Of a DNA stretch of 64,000 nucleotides, positions 33,090 to 42,910 are shown piece by piece. Made by a program: the position numbers and the translations under genes. Source of the DNA: Streptomyces puniciscabiei (GTDB taxonomy: Bacteria; Actinomycetota; Actinomycetes; Streptomycetales; Streptomycetaceae); assembly GCF_006715785.1 (NCBI RefSeq), contig NZ_VFNX01000004.1, positions 62,001 through 126,000 on the forward strand, read 5' to 3'. The stretch's first letter is position 1, and each line of letters starts with the position of its first letter. Below the pieces are notes generated by a model. It saw only the letters and a list, made by a program, of their open reading frames with translations, ran no database searches and had not been told where the DNA came from.

Positions 33090-33896
33090 ATGTCGATCAT
33101 CAACGGGGATTCCGACGCTCAGCTGGCCGTGCGCGCGGCCCAGGCCGGCGCAGCCGTGGTCCGTGACCTCTACGGCAGCCGGCTCGAACGCCACGACAAG
33201 TCCGCCGGGGACTTCGCGACCGAGGCGGACCTCGCCGCCGAGCGGGCCATCCTGGACGTGCTGCGCGCCGCCCGCCCGGACGACGCCGTGACCGGCGAGG
33301 AGAGCGGACGCTCCGGCGCCGCGGACGCCCACCGCCGCTGGCTCGTCGACCCGCTGTGCGGCACCCTCAACTACGCCGTCCGGAACATGCTCGTCGGCGT
33401 GAACGTCGCCCTGCGGGAAGGAGCTGAGGTCACGGCCGCCGCCACCGCCGACCCGTTCAGCGGCGAGGTGTTCTGGACCGACGGCGAGGCGGCCTGGGTC
33501 CGCGGGGACGGCGCGGACGAACGGCTGACGCCCTGGTCGGGTTCCGCGCTGGTGGACGTCAACCTCGACCCGCCGTTCCCCAGCGCCCCCGGTTTCCAGG
33601 CGGTCCGCCTCCTCGCCGACCCCGGCTTCGCCGAACGGTTCCGGCCCCGGGTCGTCTCCAGCACCCTCGCCGTGGCCTGGGTGGCCGCCGGGCGCCGGGC
33701 CGCCTACGTGACCGACGGCGACCTGCGCGACAGCGTGCACTTCGCGGCGGGGATCGCCCTGTGCCGGGCGGCCGGCTGCACGGTGACCGGCCTGTACGGC
33801 GAGCCCGTGCTCAGCGGCGCGGGCGGGCTCGTCGCGGCGGCCGACGCGGCGACCCATGCCGCACTGCTGGGGCTCATCAAGAACCAAGTTCGTTGA
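33090..33896 (+). CDS. Inositol monophosphatase-like protein with altered metal ligands
   Basis: A 268-residue member of the inositol monophosphatase/FIG superfamily: FATEADLAAERA, TGEESG (Glu70) and WLVDPLCGTLNY (Asp87). In active members the last motif is DPxDGTxN; here the second Asp is Cys90. The usual WDxAAG near the C-terminus reads VHFAAG, putting His217 where a metal-binding Asp is expected. Two of the metal-ligand Asp residues are thus replaced by Cys and His, so classic magnesium-dependent phosphatase activity is doubtful; another metal or a non-catalytic role is possible. It stands alone. Family is certain, function is not. Confidence 0.85.
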   Translation: MSIINGDSDAQLAVRAAQAGAAVVRDLYGSRLERHDKSAGDFATEADLAAERAILDVLRAARPDDAVTGEESGRSGAADAHRRWLVDPLCGTLNYAVRNMLVGVNVALREGAEVTAAATADPFSGEVFWTDGEAAWVRGDGADERLTPWSGSALVDVNLDPPFPSAPGFQAVRLLADPGFAERFRPRVVSSTLAVAWVAAGRRAAYVTDGDLRDSVHFAAGIALCRAAGCTVTGLYGEPVLSGAGGLVAAADAATHAALLGLIKNQVR

Positions 33897-33972
33897 GTAC
33901 GCGCCGAGTTGGCGCGGAGCGAGTCGGCCCGCCTTCTCGACGCAGGCGCCGCTCGTCTGGTGTGATGCCCGC

Positions 33973-35328
33973 ATGACCCTGGCCGCCGACCTCGCCACCC
34001 GCTTCGAACGGTGCCTGGACACCCGCCCGGAGGCCCTGCGCGAGGCGGCACAGGACTTCGGGCACATCGTGTCGGCCCCGCCGCTGGCGGTGCTGCGTCC
34101 CCGGTCCGCCGCCGAGATCCAGGAGCTGCTGCAGTTCGCCGGACCCCGGGACCTCCCGGTGAGCGTGCGCGGCGGGGGTCACTCGATGCACGGCCAGGGA
34201 CAGGCGGGCGGCGGGATCGTGCTGGACCTGCGGGCGATGAACCGGGTGGGTCCCGTGGCGGACGGCCAAGTGACCGTACAGGCGGGCGCGTTGTGGCGGG
34301 AGGTGCTGGCCGCCACCCTGCCGTACGGCCGCACCCCGCCGGTCCTCACCGACTACCTCGGCGCGGGAGTGGGCGGAGTCCTGTCGGCGGGCGGACTCGG
34401 CGGGGCCGGTCACCGGCACGGCCTGGTCGCGGACCAGGTCCTGGAGCTGGAGGTGGTGACCGGGGCCGGGGAGCACCGGGTCTGCTCACCAGGCCGGAAC
34501 CCCGACCTGTTCCACGCGGTGCTCGCCGGACTCGGCCAGTGCGCCGTCATCGTGACCGCCACGCTGCGCCTGGTCCCGGCCCCCGCCCGGATCCGCCGCT
34601 ACTGCCTCTACTACACCGGCCTGACCCGCTACCTCGCCGACCAGCGACGGCTCGCCGAGGAGCAGCGCTTCACCTATCTGGAGGGCCAGGCCCGGCCGGC
34701 CGGTGAGCACGCCTGGCGGTACATGATCGAGGCCGTGGCCCCGTACGACGGCCCCTGCCCGCCCGACGACGCCGCCCTGCTCGACGGACTCGGGCACGAC
34801 CGCGCCGCGCTGGAGACGGAGGACCTGGGATACGGCGAGTTCGCCCACCGCGTGGACACCGACGAGGAGGTCCTGCGTGAGACGGGGGAGTGGCTGTATC
34901 CGCATCCGTGGCTCAATCTGCTGCTGCCGCACGACAGCGCCGAGTCCGTCGTCGGCGCCGTGCTCGCCGACCCCGCCTTCCGGGATCTGCGTGACACGGG
35001 CCTCGTCCTGCTGTACCCGCTGCTCTCCGACCGCCTGAAGGCACCCTTCTTCCGTCGTCCTTCCGGTGAAGTCCTGTATGTGTTCGCCCTGTTGCGCACG
35101 GCCCCGCCCGGCGACCCCGAGGCGGTCGCGGCGATGGTGGCGGCCAACCGCGCCGCGTATGAGCGGGCCCGCTCCCGGGGTGCCGTCGCCTATCCCGTCA
35201 ACGCCCTGCCCATGTCGGACGCCGACTGGCGGGACCACTACGGCAGCCGCCGGGCGGCCTTCGCCGCCGCGAAACGGCGCTTCGACCCGCATCTCGTCCT
35301 GGCGCGCGGACACGGTCTGCGGTTCTGA
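33973..35328 (+). CDS. FAD-linked oxidase, cytokinin dehydrogenase-like
   Basis: A 451-residue flavoprotein. The N-terminal PCMH-type FAD domain contains VSVRGGGHSMHGQGQAGGG; the His70 of GHS is where cytokinin dehydrogenases bind FAD covalently. Next is DYLGAGVGGVLSAGGLGGAG. The C-terminal half contains LYPHPWLNLLLPHDSAES, very close to the conserved HPWLNL block of the cytokinin-binding domain. It may oxidise cytokinins or a similar secondary amine or alcohol. No signal peptide is visible. The ATG at 33973 lacks a strong ribosome site; earlier in-frame codons run into the preceding gene and are unlikely. Confidence 0.8.
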   Translation: MTLAADLATRFERCLDTRPEALREAAQDFGHIVSAPPLAVLRPRSAAEIQELLQFAGPRDLPVSVRGGGHSMHGQGQAGGGIVLDLRAMNRVGPVADGQVTVQAGALWREVLAATLPYGRTPPVLTDYLGAGVGGVLSAGGLGGAGHRHGLVADQVLELEVVTGAGEHRVCSPGRNPDLFHAVLAGLGQCAVIVTATLRLVPAPARIRRYCLYYTGLTRYLADQRRLAEEQRFTYLEGQARPAGEHAWRYMIEAVAPYDGPCPPDDAALLDGLGHDRAALETEDLGYGEFAHRVDTDEEVLRETGEWLYPHPWLNLLLPHDSAESVVGAVLADPAFRDLRDTGLVLLYPLLSDRLKAPFFRRPSGEVLYVFALLRTAPPGDPEAVAAMVAANRAAYERARSRGAVAYPVNALPMSDADWRDHYGSRRAAFAAAKRRFDPHLVLARGHGLRF

Positions 35329-35390
35329 AGGTTTTGACTTCCGAAGGCTTGCCGCCCACTTGCTTCATCACTTAAATCAAAACATGAACT

Positions 35391-35411
35391 AAGCGGCCAC
35401 TTCGGCCGCTT
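35391..35411 (+). terminator. Hairpin between the oxidase and the discoidin gene
   Basis: AAGCGGCC (35391-35398) and GGCCGCTT (35404-35411) form a perfect 8-bp stem with a 5-base loop. It is 63 bases after the oxidase stop and 28 before the next ATG, so it could terminate the first gene or act in the leader of the second. Confidence 0.6.
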
Positions 35412-35438
35412 GAGCCGTTCTTCCATGGGAGCCGCCAG

Positions 35439-37610
35439 ATGAGAAGCCGGAACGGAAGCCGCACGAGACCGAGACACCCGGGTGTCGCCCTGGCCGCCAT
35501 GGCCGCGCTGATCACCCTGCCCCTCGCCCACACCCCGGCCGCCGCGGCCGGGACGCAGACCTGCGACACGGCCGACGCCGCCCAGGGACGGCCGGCCACG
35601 GCGTCCTCCACCGAGAACGCCGGCACCCCCGCCTCCGCCGCCTTCGACGGTGACACCTCCACCCGCTGGTCCAGCGGGTTCAGCGACCCGCAGTGGCTCC
35701 AGGTCGACCTCGGCGCGGTCACGGACCTGTGCCGCATCGACCTGCACTGGGAGACCGCCTACGGCAAGGACTTCCAGCTCCAGGCCTCGACCGACGGCCA
35801 GAACTGGGCCACCCTGAAGACCGTCACCGGCGCGAGCGGAGGAACGGCGTCGTACGACGTCAGCGGCACCGGCCGGTACGTCCGCATGTACGGCAACGCA
35901 CGCGGCACCGGGTACGGCTACTCCCTCTGGGAGATGGCCGTGCACACCACGACCAACGCGACCGGCCCGATCCAGGGCGGCGGCGACCTCGGCCCGAACG
36001 TCATCGTCGTGGACCCCTCCACGCCCCACCTCCAGCAGAAGTTCGACGACGTCTTCCATCAGCAGGAGTCCGCCCAGTTCGGCACCGGCCGCTACCAGTT
36101 CCTGCTCAAGCCGGGCACGTACGACAACATCAACGCCCAGCTCGGGTTCTACACCTCCATCTCCGGACTGGGCCTGAACCCCGACGACACGCAGATCAAC
36201 GGCGACGTCACGGTCGACGCCGGCTGGTTCAACGGCAACGCCACGCAGAACTTCTGGCGTTCGGCGGAGAACCTCGCGATCACGCCCTCCAACGGCACCG
36301 ACCGCTGGGCCGTCGCCCAGGCCGCGCCCTTCCGGCGCATCCACGTCAAGGGCGGCATGAACCTCGCCCCGACCGGCTACGGCTGGGCCTCCGGCGGCTA
36401 CATCGCCGACTCGAAGATCGACGGCACGGTGGGCCCGTACTCCCAGCAGCAGTGGTACACCCGTGACAGCTCGGTCGGCGGCTGGACCAACGGCGTCTGG
36501 AACATGACCTTCTCCGGCGTCCAGGGCGCCCCCGCGACCGACTTCGACAGCGGCCCGTACACCACCCTGGACACCACCCCGGTCTCCCGCGAGAAGCCGT
36601 TCCTCTACCTGGACGGCAACGACTACAAGGTGTTCGTCCCCGGCAAGCGCACCAACGCACGCGGCGTCTCCTGGCCGAACACGCCGGGCACCTCCCTCCC
36701 GCTCGACCGGTTCTACGTCGTCAAGCCGGGAGCGACGGCCGCCACCATCAACACGGCCCTCGCCCAGGGCCTCAACCTGCTCTTCACGCCCGGCGTCTAC
36801 CACCTCGACCGGACCATCGACGTCACCCGCCCCGACACCGTCGTCCTCGGCCTGGGACTGGCCACGCTCGTCCCGGACAACGGCATCGACGCGATGCACG
36901 TCGCCGACGTCGACGGCGTACGGCTGGCCGGCTTCCTCATCGATGCCGGACCGGTCAACTCCGACACGCTGCTGCGCATCGGCACGCCCGGCTCCACCGC
37001 CGACCACGCGGCCGACCCCACCACCGTGCAGGACGTGTTCTTCCGCATCGGCGGCGCGGGGCCCGGTCTGGCCACCAACTCGCTCGTGGTCGACAGCGAC
37101 GACGCGATCATCGACCACACCTGGATCTGGCGCGCCGACCACGGCAGCGGCGTCGGCTGGGACACCAACCGCGCCGACTACGGCCTGCGGGTCAACGGCG
37201 ACGACGTGCTCGCCACCGGCCTGTTCGTCGAACACTTCAACAAGTACGACGTCTACTGGAACGGAGAACGCGGCCGGACGATCTTCTTCCAGAACGAGAA
37301 GGCGTACGACGCCCCCGACGCCGCCGCCATCACTCATGACGGCATGGTCGGCTACGCGGCCTACAAGGTCGCCGACTCCGTCACCACCCACGAGGCCTGG
37401 GGACTCGGCAGCTACTGCAACTACACGGCCGACCCGTCCATCGTCCAGGCCCACGGCTTCCAGGTCCCGATTGGCCCGGGCATCAGGATGCACGATCTGC
37501 TGGTGATCTCCCTCGGCGGCAAGGGCCAGTACGCCCACGTGGTCGACAGCACCGGCGCACCCACCTCGGGAACCAGCACCGTCCCCTCCAAGGTGACGTC
37601 GTTCCCGTGA
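35439..37610 (+). CDS. Secreted protein: discoidin (F5/8 type C) domain plus beta-helix
   Basis: A 723-residue exported protein. After a signal peptide ending TPAAAA near residue 36, an F5/8 type C carbohydrate-binding domain occupies about 38-170 (ASAAFDGDTSTRWSSGFSDP, WLQVDLG, RYVRMYGNA). The rest is a right-handed beta-helix: FLLKPGTYDNINAQLGFYTS, LLFTPGVYHLDRTID and many short turn repeats. That architecture is shared by beta-helix glycosidases and lyases such as GH55 and GH87; I cannot place it in one, and annotations of such proteins as cyclases would be wrong on this architecture. GGGAG precedes the ATG. It is monocistronic and probably acts on polysaccharide. Confidence 0.82.
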   Translation: MRSRNGSRTRPRHPGVALAAMAALITLPLAHTPAAAAGTQTCDTADAAQGRPATASSTENAGTPASAAFDGDTSTRWSSGFSDPQWLQVDLGAVTDLCRIDLHWETAYGKDFQLQASTDGQNWATLKTVTGASGGTASYDVSGTGRYVRMYGNARGTGYGYSLWEMAVHTTTNATGPIQGGGDLGPNVIVVDPSTPHLQQKFDDVFHQQESAQFGTGRYQFLLKPGTYDNINAQLGFYTSISGLGLNPDDTQINGDVTVDAGWFNGNATQNFWRSAENLAITPSNGTDRWAVAQAAPFRRIHVKGGMNLAPTGYGWASGGYIADSKIDGTVGPYSQQQWYTRDSSVGGWTNGVWNMTFSGVQGAPATDFDSGPYTTLDTTPVSREKPFLYLDGNDYKVFVPGKRTNARGVSWPNTPGTSLPLDRFYVVKPGATAATINTALAQGLNLLFTPGVYHLDRTIDVTRPDTVVLGLGLATLVPDNGIDAMHVADVDGVRLAGFLIDAGPVNSDTLLRIGTPGSTADHAADPTTVQDVFFRIGGAGPGLATNSLVVDSDDAIIDHTWIWRADHGSGVGWDTNRADYGLRVNGDDVLATGLFVEHFNKYDVYWNGERGRTIFFQNEKAYDAPDAAAITHDGMVGYAAYKVADSVTTHEAWGLGSYCNYTADPSIVQAHGFQVPIGPGIRMHDLLVISLGGKGQYAHVVDSTGAPTSGTSTVPSKVTSFP

Positions 37611-37777
37611 CCCGCGCCTGGGCGGGCAGCTCCTGACCGCGCAGGTCATGAGCCGCCCGTCCGGTCGGCCGAGGAGGTGCCCGCGGGTTTCGAGTGCGCC
37701 GCGAGTGCAACACGGACGGTGCGGCCCGTGCGGACGGTGCCGCACCCTCCGCATGTCCGCCGAGGAAGAGGACACTC

Positions 37778-39239
37778 ATGGATCACTCGCGCGCACCCGT
37801 ACTCGAAGCCCTGGAGGAGTTCCGGCGCCGCGGAGACGTGGTGTTCGGACCGCCCGGGCACAAACAGGGCCGCGGCACCGACCCCCGGGTCGCCGAGGTC
37901 CTCGGCATCGACGTCTTCCGCTCGGACGTGCTGACCCTCAACGGCCTGGACGACCGCCGGCAGTCCCAGGGCGTGCTGTCACAGGCGCAGGAGCTGATGG
38001 CCGACGCGGTCGGTGCCGAGCACGCCTTCTTCTCGACCTGCGGCAGCTCCCTGTCCGTGAAGACCGCGATGTGCTCGGTCGCGGGGCCTGGGGAGAAGCT
38101 GCTGCTGTCGCGCAACGCGCACAAGTCGGTCATCGCGGCGGTCATCATCAACGGGGTGGAGCCGATCTGGGTCCACCCGAAGTTCGACGCCGAGCGGCAC
38201 ATGGCCCATCCGCCGGAGCCCGACGACGTCCGCGACCGCCTGCGGGAGCACCCCGACGCCAGGGGAATGCTGCTGATCACCCCCACCGACTGGGGCACCT
38301 GCGCCGACATCCGGGGCGTCGCGGACGCCTGCCACGCCTACGACGTACCGCTCATCGTGGACGAGGCCTGGGGTGCCCATCTGCCCTTCCACCCGGACCT
38401 CCCGGCCTGGGGCATGGACGCCGACGCCGACCTGGTCGTCACCAGCGTGCACAAGATGGGCGGTGCCATCGAGCAGAGCTCGGTGTTCCACCTCCAGCAC
38501 GACCGGGTGGCGCCCGAGGTGCTCAAGCAGCGCGAGGACCTGCTCGGCACCACCAGCGCCTCCTGTCTGGTCTACGGCGCCCTGGACGGCTGGCGGCGGC
38601 AGATGGTCGAGCGGGGCCGCGAGCTGCTGGGGGCGGCCGTCCACCGGGCCGAGCGCATCCGCGCCGAGCTGCGGGAACTGCCGGGGCTGCGGATCATGGG
38701 CGGCGAGGTGATCGAGGAGGGCCTGGCCGCCGAGTTCGACCCGATGAAGATCGTCATGGACGTCCGGGACCGGCATCAGCGGCATGCAGGCGGCCGAATG
38801 GCTGCGGACGCACCGGCACGTCGACGTGGGCGGCTCGGACACCTGCCGGATCAACGCCTCCATCACGCATGCCGACGACGACGAGACCGAGAAGGTCCTG
38901 CTGGACGCCATGCGCTCGCTGGTCGACAACGCCGGTTCGATCGAACGGCGGCCCGCCGTCCGGCTGCCCGAGCCCCGGGCCCTCGAACTGGAACAGGCCG
39001 TCCTGCCACGCGAGGCGTTCTTCGGGCCCGCCGAACAGGTGCCCGCCGAGCGGGCCGTGGGCCGGATCTCCGCCGAGATGATCAGTCCCTATCCGCCCGG
39101 CGTGCCCGTCGTGGCACCCGGCGAGGTGATCACCAAGGAGGTGCTGGACTACCTGCGCAGCGGAGTGGCGCACGGCTTCCTCATCGCCGACGCGGCGGAC
39201 CCGTCACTGGAGAGCCTGCGCGTCATGGCCCGGCCGTGA
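37778..39239 (+). pseudogene. Orn/Lys/Arg decarboxylase (PLP), frameshifted
   Basis: Two frames together give a protein of about 485 residues of the Orn/Lys/Arg decarboxylase major domain family. The first frame from ATG 37778 (GGAAGAGG ribosome site) has GPPGHKQGRG, VDEAWGAHLPFHPDLP and TSVHKMGGA, where Lys226 holds PLP. At about 38768, after KIVMDVR, the frame is lost. The continuation from GMQAAEWLRTHRHVDVGGSD to the stop at 39239 is in another frame and still matches the family C-terminus (SPYPPGVPVVAPGE). The expected VRGTGISGMQ implies two missing bases. No other damage is seen, so this is either a very recent mutation or a sequencing error. If intact it would decarboxylate a basic amino acid. 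Confidence 0.82.
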
Positions 39240-39605
39240 CCACGGTCTCTCGACCTGCGGCGGCCGGGCGCAGGACCTAGGGTGGCGGTGCGGGCGGCCG
39301 TTCGCGCCTGCCCGGGTCAAGAAGCCGGCCCACTGACGGAGGCACCCCCCGGCAGGGGGCGCTTGGCCCTGCTCGACGGTCCCCGGGTCCGGACGACGCG
39401 TCCGGCGGGCCTGCCGCTCCGGCAACTCGATGGGAGACGGCCCGACTTCACCCCGACCGGGAATCCGCCGCGATTGCCGGTTTCGGACGCTCCGGCCCGG
39501 GGACCTCGGTACGAAGGCCGCGATGACCCCTTTCGACAGATTTCATCAGGCCCGCACATTTATGTTCTGTCTGTCGGCCGTATGCCCGGCGAAGGAAACG
39601 CAGCG
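39240..39605. other. Intergenic region upstream of katE
   Basis: About 366 bases without a believable gene. A comparatively AT-rich patch (around 39527-39575, with TTTCATCAGG and TTTATGTTCTGTC) precedes katE and probably holds its promoter, but no clear hexamer pair or operator could be assigned. Confidence 0.4.
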
Positions 39606-41885
39606 ATGAGCGAGACGAACCCCCTGAAGCGAGCGGCGGAGAAGGCGGCGGACGTCCTGCGGGGCGACGGCGCGGGCCCGGAGCAGGGCATCCCCGGAAA
39701 GCCGGGCTCCCGGCCCCCGTCGGTCGCCGAGCCGACCGAACCCCATGAGCCGCTCCCGCCCAAGCCCGACCAGACCGGCCCGGAGACCGTCTCCCCCACC
39801 GGACAGCCGACCGGCGCCGACCAGGCCCGGATGGCGCAGAGCGGCGGATTCCTGACCAACGCCCAGGGCACCCGGCTGTACGACACGGACCACTCGCTCA
39901 AGGCGGGACCCCGTGGCCCGGTGCTGCTGCAGGACCACCACCTGCGGGAAAAGGTCATGCACTTCGACCACGAACGCATCCCCGAGCGCGTGGTCCACGC
40001 CCGCGGCGCCGCGGCGCACGGGGTGTTCCGCAGCTACGGCACGGCGGCGAACGTGACGAAGGCGGCCTTCCTCGCCGAGGGCGTGGAGACGCCCGTGTTC
40101 GTCCGCTTCTCCACCGTGCTCGGCTCCCGGGGCTCCGCCGACACCGTCCGGGACACCCGCGGCTTCGCGACGAAGTTCTACACCAGCGAGGGCGTCTTCG
40201 ACCTGGTCGGCAACAACATCCCGGTGTTCTTCATCCAGGACGCGATCAAGTTCCCGGACGTCGTCCACGCCGCCAAACCGCACCCCGACCGGGAGATCCC
40301 GCAGGCCCAGAGCGCCCACGACACCTTCTGGGACTTCGTCACCCTGCACACCGAGGCCACCCACCACACCCTGTGGAACATGTCCGACCGGGGCATCCCG
40401 CGCTCGTTCCGCACCATGGAGGGCTTCGGGATCCACACCTTCCGCCTGGTCGACGCCGACGGCGGGACCACCCTGGTGAAGTTCCACTGGAAGCCGAAGC
40501 TGGGCGTGCACTCGCTGGTGTGGGAGGAGGCCCAGATCATGGGCGGCGTCGACCCGGACTTCCACCGCCGGGACCTCGCCGACGCGATCGAGGCGGGCGC
40601 CTTCCCCGAGTGGGAGTTCGGGATCCAGACCTTCCCCGACACGCCCGAGCAGACGTTCGAGGGCATCGACCTGCTGGACCCGACGAACATCGTCCCCGAG
40701 GAACTGGCCCCCGTGCAGCCCATCGGCCTGCTCACCCTCGACCGCAACCCGTTCAACTTCTTCGCCGAGACCGAGCAGGTCGCCTTCCACCCCGGCCACC
40801 TCGTCCCCGGCATCGACATCACCGACGACCCGCTGCTCGCCGGCCGGCTCTTCTCCTACCTGGACACCCAGATCACCCGGCTGGGCGGCCCCAACTTCGC
40901 ACAGATCCCGATCAACCGCCCGCACGCGCCCGTCAACGACATGCTGCGCGACGGCATGCACCAGACGGCCGTGCACCAGGGCGTGGCCCCCTACCGCCCC
41001 AACTCCCTCGACGGCGGCTGCCCGTTCACGGCGGGCGCCGACGCGGGCGCGTTCGTCGAGGCTCCGGTGCGGGTGCCGGAGGCGACCAAGGTCCGCGAGG
41101 CACCGGCGTCGTTCGACGACCACTTCAGCCAGCCGCGCCGGTTCTGGCTCAGCATGACCCCGGTGGAGCGCGAGCACATCATCGGCGCCTACACCTTCGA
41201 ACTCGGTAAATGCTACGAACAGGCCATCAAGGAAAGGGCGTTGCAGGTGCTGGCGAACATCGACCCCGAGCTGTGCGCGGGTGTCGCCATTGGCCTCGGC
41301 CTGCCCGCCCCCGAACCCACCGTGCCCCTGGCCGACGTCGCGCCCAGCCCCGCCCTGTCCCAGGTCGGGCGCACCTGGCCGACCGACGGCCGGACCATCG
41401 GCATCATCACCGGGCCCGACGGCGACCTGGACGGCGTACGGGCCGTACGCCAGGAGGTGCTGGACGGGGGCATGGTGCCGCTCGTCGTCGCACCGGCGGG
41501 CGGCACCCTCGGCGACGGCCCCGACGCGCCGGCCGTTCAGCGGACCTACGCGACGGCACGTTCCGTGGAGTTCGACGCGGTGCTCGTGGCCGGCGCCCCT
41601 GGAATCGGCGTCGATGCCTACGGCGCCCGCGACGCCAAGGCGGGCGTGCCCACCGGCCGCGACGGCACTCCCGACCCGCGCGTGGGCCTGCTGCTCGCGG
41701 AGGCGTACCGGCACGGCAAGGCCATCGGGGCGGCCAAGGGCGGCGAGACCGCGCTGGAGGCGGCCGGCATCTCCCTCGACGCGCCCGGTGTGATCGCCGG
41801 GGACGGCGCCACCACGGTCCTCCAGCAGCTCACCCGGCTGCTCGGCTCGCACCGCGTCTGGGACCGCTTCCCGTCCTCCGCCTGA
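39606..41885 (+). CDS. katE: Large-subunit catalase (KatE/HPII type)
   Basis: A 759-residue monofunctional heme catalase of the large-subunit clade, disproportionating hydrogen peroxide. About 75 hydrophilic residues lead into the core: catalytic His in RVVHARGAAAHG, Asn in LVGNNIPVFF, and the heme-ligand Tyr in RLFSYLDTQITRLGG. The C-terminal 150 residues (TIGIITGPDGDLDGV, VPLVVAPAGG, GGETALEAAG) form the DJ-1/PfpI-like domain unique to large catalases. GAAGGAAA precedes the ATG. It ends 17 bases from the convergent methyltransferase gene. Confidence 0.96.
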   Translation: MSETNPLKRAAEKAADVLRGDGAGPEQGIPGKPGSRPPSVAEPTEPHEPLPPKPDQTGPETVSPTGQPTGADQARMAQSGGFLTNAQGTRLYDTDHSLKAGPRGPVLLQDHHLREKVMHFDHERIPERVVHARGAAAHGVFRSYGTAANVTKAAFLAEGVETPVFVRFSTVLGSRGSADTVRDTRGFATKFYTSEGVFDLVGNNIPVFFIQDAIKFPDVVHAAKPHPDREIPQAQSAHDTFWDFVTLHTEATHHTLWNMSDRGIPRSFRTMEGFGIHTFRLVDADGGTTLVKFHWKPKLGVHSLVWEEAQIMGGVDPDFHRRDLADAIEAGAFPEWEFGIQTFPDTPEQTFEGIDLLDPTNIVPEELAPVQPIGLLTLDRNPFNFFAETEQVAFHPGHLVPGIDITDDPLLAGRLFSYLDTQITRLGGPNFAQIPINRPHAPVNDMLRDGMHQTAVHQGVAPYRPNSLDGGCPFTAGADAGAFVEAPVRVPEATKVREAPASFDDHFSQPRRFWLSMTPVEREHIIGAYTFELGKCYEQAIKERALQVLANIDPELCAGVAIGLGLPAPEPTVPLADVAPSPALSQVGRTWPTDGRTIGIITGPDGDLDGVRAVRQEVLDGGMVPLVVAPAGGTLGDGPDAPAVQRTYATARSVEFDAVLVAGAPGIGVDAYGARDAKAGVPTGRDGTPDPRVGLLLAEAYRHGKAIGAAKGGETALEAAGISLDAPGVIAGDGATTVLQQLTRLLGSHRVWDRFPSSA

Positions 41886-41901
41886 CGCCCCGACGCGACA
41901 C

Positions 41902-42654
41902 CTACGGGCCCGGACGGCGGAACAGGGCCGTCCACAGGAAGTCCTGGCCGAACAGCGCGGAGTCCGCCGGTTCCTGCCGCATGGCGCGCAGTTCGACCTC
42001 GTGGAGATCGCGGAAGATCCGGCGCAGTGACTCGGGGGTGTAGGCGAGCCCGCCGTGCAGGCCGGGCTCGCGGTAGAAGGCCGCGTCGGGGAGTTCGGAG
42101 CCCATCCGGCCGGCGGCGAAGCAGGTGAGCGCGAAGTGCCCGCCCGGCGCCAGGACGCGTTCCAGCAGCGCGAGGTGGCTGACCCGGCGGTGCGGTGGCA
42201 GGTGGTGAAAGCAGCCGGAGTCGTAGACGAGGTCGTAGGGGCCGTGCAGCGCCGCCTCGGGGCCCGTGGTCAGGGCGAAGGCGTCACCACAGTGGAACCG
42301 CACGGCGCCCCCTGCGCCCCGGGCCTGCCGGGCCCGCTCCTCGGCCCAGGCGATCGCGGCGGGCGAGAGATCGACGGCGTCCACGTCGAAGCCCCGCGCG
42401 GCGAGGTACAACGCGTTACGGCCGGGGCCGCAGCCCAGGTCCAGGACCCGCCCCGGCCTGATGAGACCGCGCTCCAGGTAGGACACCAGGTTCTCGTCCG
42501 GCTTCGCCGCGAAGAACGGCACGGATTTGTCCCGGGCCGTATAGAAATCGTCCCACCACTGGGCCGCGCCCCGTGTCCACCGGTCGGCCTCCGGCGCGAA
42601 CAGCCCGTCCAGGAGCCGTAGTACGTCTTCCACCGTGCGGATGTCCCGGTCCAT
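41902..42654 (-). CDS. Class I SAM-dependent methyltransferase
   Basis: A 250-residue cytoplasmic methyltransferase. [20 protein letters not shown] is the SAM-binding motif I near residue 70, [12 protein letters not shown] is motif post I, and [18 protein letters not shown] is the region following motif II. The short [12 protein letters not shown] segment ahead of the fold resembles TPMT/TehB-like methyltransferases, so a small-molecule substrate is likely but unknown. The start at 42654 has a GGGGG-rich ribosome site; a Met nine codons earlier is less likely. Confidence 0.88.
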   Translation of the reverse strand: MDRDIRTVEDVLRLLDGLFAPEADRWTRGAAQWWDDFYTARDKSVPFFAAKPDENLVSYLERGLIRPGRVLDLGCGPGRNALYLAARGFDVDAVDLSPAAIAWAEERARQARGAGGAVRFHCGDAFALTTGPEAALHGPYDLVYDSGCFHHLPPHRRVSHLALLERVLAPGGHFALTCFAAGRMGSELPDAAFYREPGLHGGLAYTPESLRRIFRDLHEVELRAMRQEPADSALFGQDFLWTALFRRPGP

Positions 42655-42910
42655 CCGGCCGCCCCCTTTCCCGCTGCGCACAACCTAGGGAAGGGGGCGG
42701 CGCGGCACCAGGCGGCAGGGCTCGGCCCGGGGGCACGGGTGGGCGTCCGGGCGGACCGGCGAGGGGGGGTGGGGATCCCCGCTCGGAGGTCGGCCGACAG
42801 GCCTTCCTGGCCCCACGGCGGCCCGGCACGCGGCCTTTCTCGATCGAGCCGAGGGCACTTTTTTCGGCCGCGTGCCCGAGCGCGCTCCTCTCCCGGGTCC
42901 GGGAAGCGGC

